In this document: one piece after another, positions 61,248-64,000 of the stretch
How the letters are laid out: each line of letters opens with the position of its first letter
How positions within the stretch are numbered: the stretch's first letter is position 1
Assembly: GCA_965221835.1 (NCBI GenBank)
Contig: OZ244916.1
Coordinates: forward strand, 1,736,001-1,800,000
DNA length: 64,000 nt
Source: Persebacter sp965221835
GTDB lineage: Bacteria > Pseudomonadota > Gammaproteobacteria > Tethybacterales > Persebacteraceae
Direction: 5' to 3'
Notes under the pieces: generated by a model
The model's input: the letters and a program-made list of their open reading frames with translations, nothing else
The model's database searches: none
What the model was told of the DNA's origin: nothing
Program-made: the position numbers and the translations under genes

Positions 61248-64000
61248 ATGGAAAAAACGATGAACGACAATTTGCTGCATAAAACTAAAAACGCCCTCGC
61301 CGAATGCATTCGTCCCGCCGAAAACTTCGCCGCCGCGGCGGAAAACTTACTAAACGCACTCGGCTACGAAAGCGACCGCAAACATGTCGGCGGCAATGAT
61401 TCGGTACGCGATTTCGTTCGCGATTTTCCCGCGCCGCAAGCGGAAACAAAAACCGAATCGGAATTCGTCCGCGCCGCAAAATCCGCGCGCATCATCTTTC
61501 AATATACCGGAGAAGAAATTAGCAAATCGCAAAACATGTTCGGCGCGACATTTAACGAGGGCGACATTGAAAGTTTTTTGTTTGTCGCCGTAGAGTTAAA
61601 ATCCGGCGATTATGCGCGCGGCAAATACGCCGAATTCGCGCGCGAAATCAACAAGCGATTTGGAATGCCGACGGTCGTTTTGTTTCGCACGGCGGACGGC
61701 GCAGATAAATTGTCGCTCGCGTTTGTCGGACGGCGCGCACACAAAACCGATTCCGCCCGCGATGTTTTGGAAAAAGTTTCGCTGCTGCGCAATATCAATT
61801 GCAACAAACCGCACCGCGGACATTTGGATATTCTTTTGCAACTGTCTTTGCAAAATCGGCTGGAATGGATGTCGCGCAACAGCAAGGAAAAAAACTTCGC
61901 CGGACTTCTCGCCGCATGGCTGGACGAACTCAACACGGACGCGTTAAATAAACGTTTTTATGGCGAACTGCTTTCGTGGTTTGAACGCGCAAATCAAAAA
62001 ATCTGTTTTCCGGCGAACTTGCAAAACAAGCGCGAAGATTGGACGATTCGCCTGATTACGCGCCTGCTTTTTGTCTGGTTCGTCAAAGAAAAAAATCTTG
62101 TCGCCGAAGATTTGTTTTACAAATCGCAAATTTGCCCGCTGTTAAAAAATGGTGCGAATCCAACCAACGATTCGTACTATCGCGTTGTTTTGCAAAATCT
62201 CTTTTTTGCGACTCTCAATACGCCGATAAAAGATCGCAAATTCAGCGAAGGCGGACGCGATGCGCATCGCGATTTTTCGCGGTGGCGATATGCCGCCGAA
62301 ATCGCAAACGACAAATGCAAAGAAAAACTAAAACAACTCTTCGCGCAAACGCCGTTCATCAACGGCGGACTCTTTGATTGTTTGGACGGCTACGACAGCC
62401 CGGCGAGTGCGAAAAACGCCGGACGCGAAGGCGGCGAAGAACGGACAGATTATTTTTCGGAATCGTATTACAAAGATTCGCGCATAAAAGACAAGTTGTC
62501 GGTTCCCGATTCTTTGTTTTTTGCCGAAAACGGATTGCTTTCTATTTTCCAAAAATATAAATTTACGGTGGAAGAAAATACGCCGATAGAACAAGAAGTG
62601 GCGTTGGATCCGGAACTGCTGGGGCGCGTCTTTGAAAACCTTCTCGCTTTTTACAATCCGGAAACGCGCGAAAATGCGCGCAAACAAACCGGTTCTTTTT
62701 ATACCCCGCGCGAAGTTGTAGATTATATGACGCGCGAATCGGTGGCGGAATGTTTGGCGGCGAAAACCGGTGCGGACGGCGATAAAACGCGCGCGCTTTT
62801 GGATTATGCTGCACCTGCTGATCATTCGTTTTCGGCGGCGGAAGTTAAATCTTTAGTACGTGCAATTTCCGAAATTAAAATTTTTGATCCCGCCGCCGGA
62901 TCGGGGGCGTTTCCGATGGGCGTTTTGCATCTTCTTACGCTCGCGCTTTCGCGTTTGGATTCGCAAAATGCGGAATGGCACGAACTGCAAAAAAATCGCG
63001 CGCAAAAAGATGCGGCGGAAACCTTTCATCGCGCCGACAAATCCGAACGCGGCGAACGGCTGGATGAAATTAACGAAGTTTTTTCGCGCTATTCCGATTC
63101 CGATTTCGGGCGCAAATTGTTTCTCATACAAAACAGCATTTTCGGTGCGGACATTCAGCCGGTCGCATGTCAAATTTCCAAACTGCGATTTTTTATTTCG
63201 CTGGCGATAGAACAAAAGCGGGATGCGAACGCGGAAAACTTCGGCATAAAACCGCTGCCGAATTTGGAAACGCGATTCATCGCCGCCGATTCGCTGATTA
63301 AAATCGGCGGCAGGGGACAAGGCGCACTAAAATCGGAAGCGGCGGCGAAGTTGGAACGCGACCTCGCGGCGAATCGCGAACGGCATTTTAATGCGACCGC
63401 CCGCAAAACAAAATTGCACTGCAAAAACAAAGATGAAGAATTGCGCAAAAAACTTGCGGCAGAGTTGAAAAAAACCAGCGGATTTGATAACGAAGACGCC
63501 GGACGCATCGCTGTTTGGAATCCGTACGACCAAAACGCCGCCGCGAAATGGTTTGATGCGGAATATATGTTCGGCGTCGCCGACGGCTTCGACATCGTCA
63601 TCGGCAATCCGCCGTATGTGCAATTGCAAAGAGACGGCGGACGATTGGCAAATTTATACGCGCCGCAAAACTACGAAAGTTTCGCGCGCACGGGCGATTT
63701 GTATATGTTGTTTTACGAACGCGGATTGCAACTTTGCGCGTCCGGCGGCGGGCTGATGTTTATCACTTCCAACAGTTGGTTGCGCGCAAACTATGGCGCA
63801 AATTTGCGCGGCGTTCTCGCCCGCCATAATCCGCGTTTGCTGATTAATATGGGCGCGAATGTTTTTGAAAATGTATCTGTTAGCGTGAACATTTTGGGCG
63901 TTCAAAATGCACCGAACCGTAATGAATTGTTGGCGAATGATTTTGTTCGCACGGGCGATTTTCCGCCGTCCGAATGGCATTCCATTGCGCCGAAAAATAA
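61248..64000 (+). CDS. Eco57I-type DNA methyltransferase/restriction protein (partial, runs off the window)
   Basis: An open frame of 917 codons with no stop at the right edge. The N-terminal part has FLFVAVELKSGDYARGKYAEF and the following FGMPTVVLFR and KTDSARDVLEKVSLLRNI pieces, a domain found on methylases that accompany PLD-helicases. The adenine methylase core carries QTGSFYTPREVVDYM, motif I FDPAAGSGAFPMG and the catalytic IVIGNPPYVQLQ. The target-recognition and C-terminal parts lie outside. Start may be 61248 or the ATG at 61260. Together with the helicase it looks like a restriction-type or Hma-like (helicase-methylase-ATPase) defence module; an ATPase would then be expected further right. 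Confidence 0.9.
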   Translation, partial: MEKTMNDNLLHKTKNALAECIRPAENFAAAAENLLNALGYESDRKHVGGNDSVRDFVRDFPAPQAETKTESEFVRAAKSARIIFQYTGEEISKSQNMFGATFNEGDIESFLFVAVELKSGDYARGKYAEFAREINKRFGMPTVVLFRTADGADKLSLAFVGRRAHKTDSARDVLEKVSLLRNINCNKPHRGHLDILLQLSLQNRLEWMSRNSKEKNFAGLLAAWLDELNTDALNKRFYGELLSWFERANQKICFPANLQNKREDWTIRLITRLLFVWFVKEKNLVAEDLFYKSQICPLLKNGANPTNDSYYRVVLQNLFFATLNTPIKDRKFSEGGRDAHRDFSRWRYAAEIANDKCKEKLKQLFAQTPFINGGLFDCLDGYDSPASAKNAGREGGEERTDYFSESYYKDSRIKDKLSVPDSLFFAENGLLSIFQKYKFTVEENTPIEQEVALDPELLGRVFENLLAFYNPETRENARKQTGSFYTPREVVDYMTRESVAECLAAKTGADGDKTRALLDYAAPADHSFSAAEVKSLVRAISEIKIFDPAAGSGAFPMGVLHLLTLALSRLDSQNAEWHELQKNRAQKDAAETFHRADKSERGERLDEINEVFSRYSDSDFGRKLFLIQNSIFGADIQPVACQISKLRFFISLAIEQKRDANAENFGIKPLPNLETRFIAADSLIKIGGRGQGALKSEAAAKLERDLAANRERHFNATARKTKLHCKNKDEELRKKLAAELKKTSGFDNEDAGRIAVWNPYDQNAAAKWFDAEYMFGVADGFDIVIGNPPYVQLQRDGGRLANLYAPQNYESFARTGDLYMLFYERGLQLCASGGGLMFITSNSWLRANYGANLRGVLARHNPRLLINMGANVFENVSVSVNILGVQNAPNRNELLANDFVRTGDFPPSEWHSIAPKN

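Noticed and set aside
1..64000. tRNA, rRNA and known riboswitches
   Set aside because: Read for CCA-ended cloverleaf patterns, rRNA conserved blocks and SAM/c-di-GMP riboswitch cores near metY and mshL; none recognised by eye. A covariance search would be decisive.

Overview
The window reads as chromosomal DNA of a Gram-negative proteobacterium. The evidence is lipid A synthesis (LpxK), an MSHA/type IV-like secretin, a proton-pumping NADH dehydrogenase, a bc1 complex and an inverse autotransporter. The gene pairs petABC-sspAB, accA-tilS, nitrilase-tldD and guaBA are orders known mainly from Beta- and Gammaproteobacteria. The CcrM/HinfI-type methyltransferase would be more at home in Alphaproteobacteria, so the exact lineage is left open. 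Coding is dense, with many ATGA/GTGA/TTGA stop-start overlaps, TTG and GTG starts, and a strong preference for GCG/GGC codons. No rRNA, tRNA or CRISPR array was seen.

Layout. 1-2.7 kb: end of a DMSO-reductase-like operon (dmsC), then convergent metY with a CoA-binding-protein gene. 2.9-12.6 kb: one 3206-codon inverse autotransporter adhesin with its own sigma70-like promoter, followed by nine 21-bp tandem repeats. 13-15.5 kb: clpB. 15.7-25.3 kb: an MSHA-like pilus/secretion assembly operon (secretin, TPR protein, ATPase with c-di-GMP-type N-domain, inner-membrane platform, PilM/N-, PilO- and PilP-like genes) without any pilin gene. 25.3-28.9 kb: petABC-sspAB. 28.9-32.6 kb: grpE-dnaK-dnaJ. 32.8-42.4 kb: folD, NodIJ-like ABC exporter, hemJ, an unknown membrane protein, tldD with a nitrilase, lpxK, arsS and an MTA phosphorylase. 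42.5-46.9 kb: nuoJ-orf-nuoK-nuoL with a ccrM-like methyltransferase coupled to nuoL. 47.1-53.1 kb: tilS, accA, guaA, a small exported protein and guaB.

From about 53.2 kb to the right edge the window looks like a defence/accessory island. It holds an orphan Gp37/Gp68 (three-Cys) protein; a retron-type reverse transcriptase with its own promoter and a strongly structured candidate msr-msd RNA, the cassette bracketed by two identical 29-bp repeats; a small lipoprotein on the other strand; a phosphoribosyltransferase overlapping a DprA-like gene; and a PLD-SNF2 helicase followed by an Eco57I-type methylase that runs off the window. The retron cassette next to the PRTase-DprA pair is the most promising candidate for an under-described system.

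Shared signals tie genes together. grpE and clpB are preceded by nearly the same RpoH-like promoter. The adhesin, the pilus operon and the retron each have a good sigma70 promoter with a 17-bp spacer. The operons msh-like, petABC and sspAB follow each other on one strand with very short gaps.
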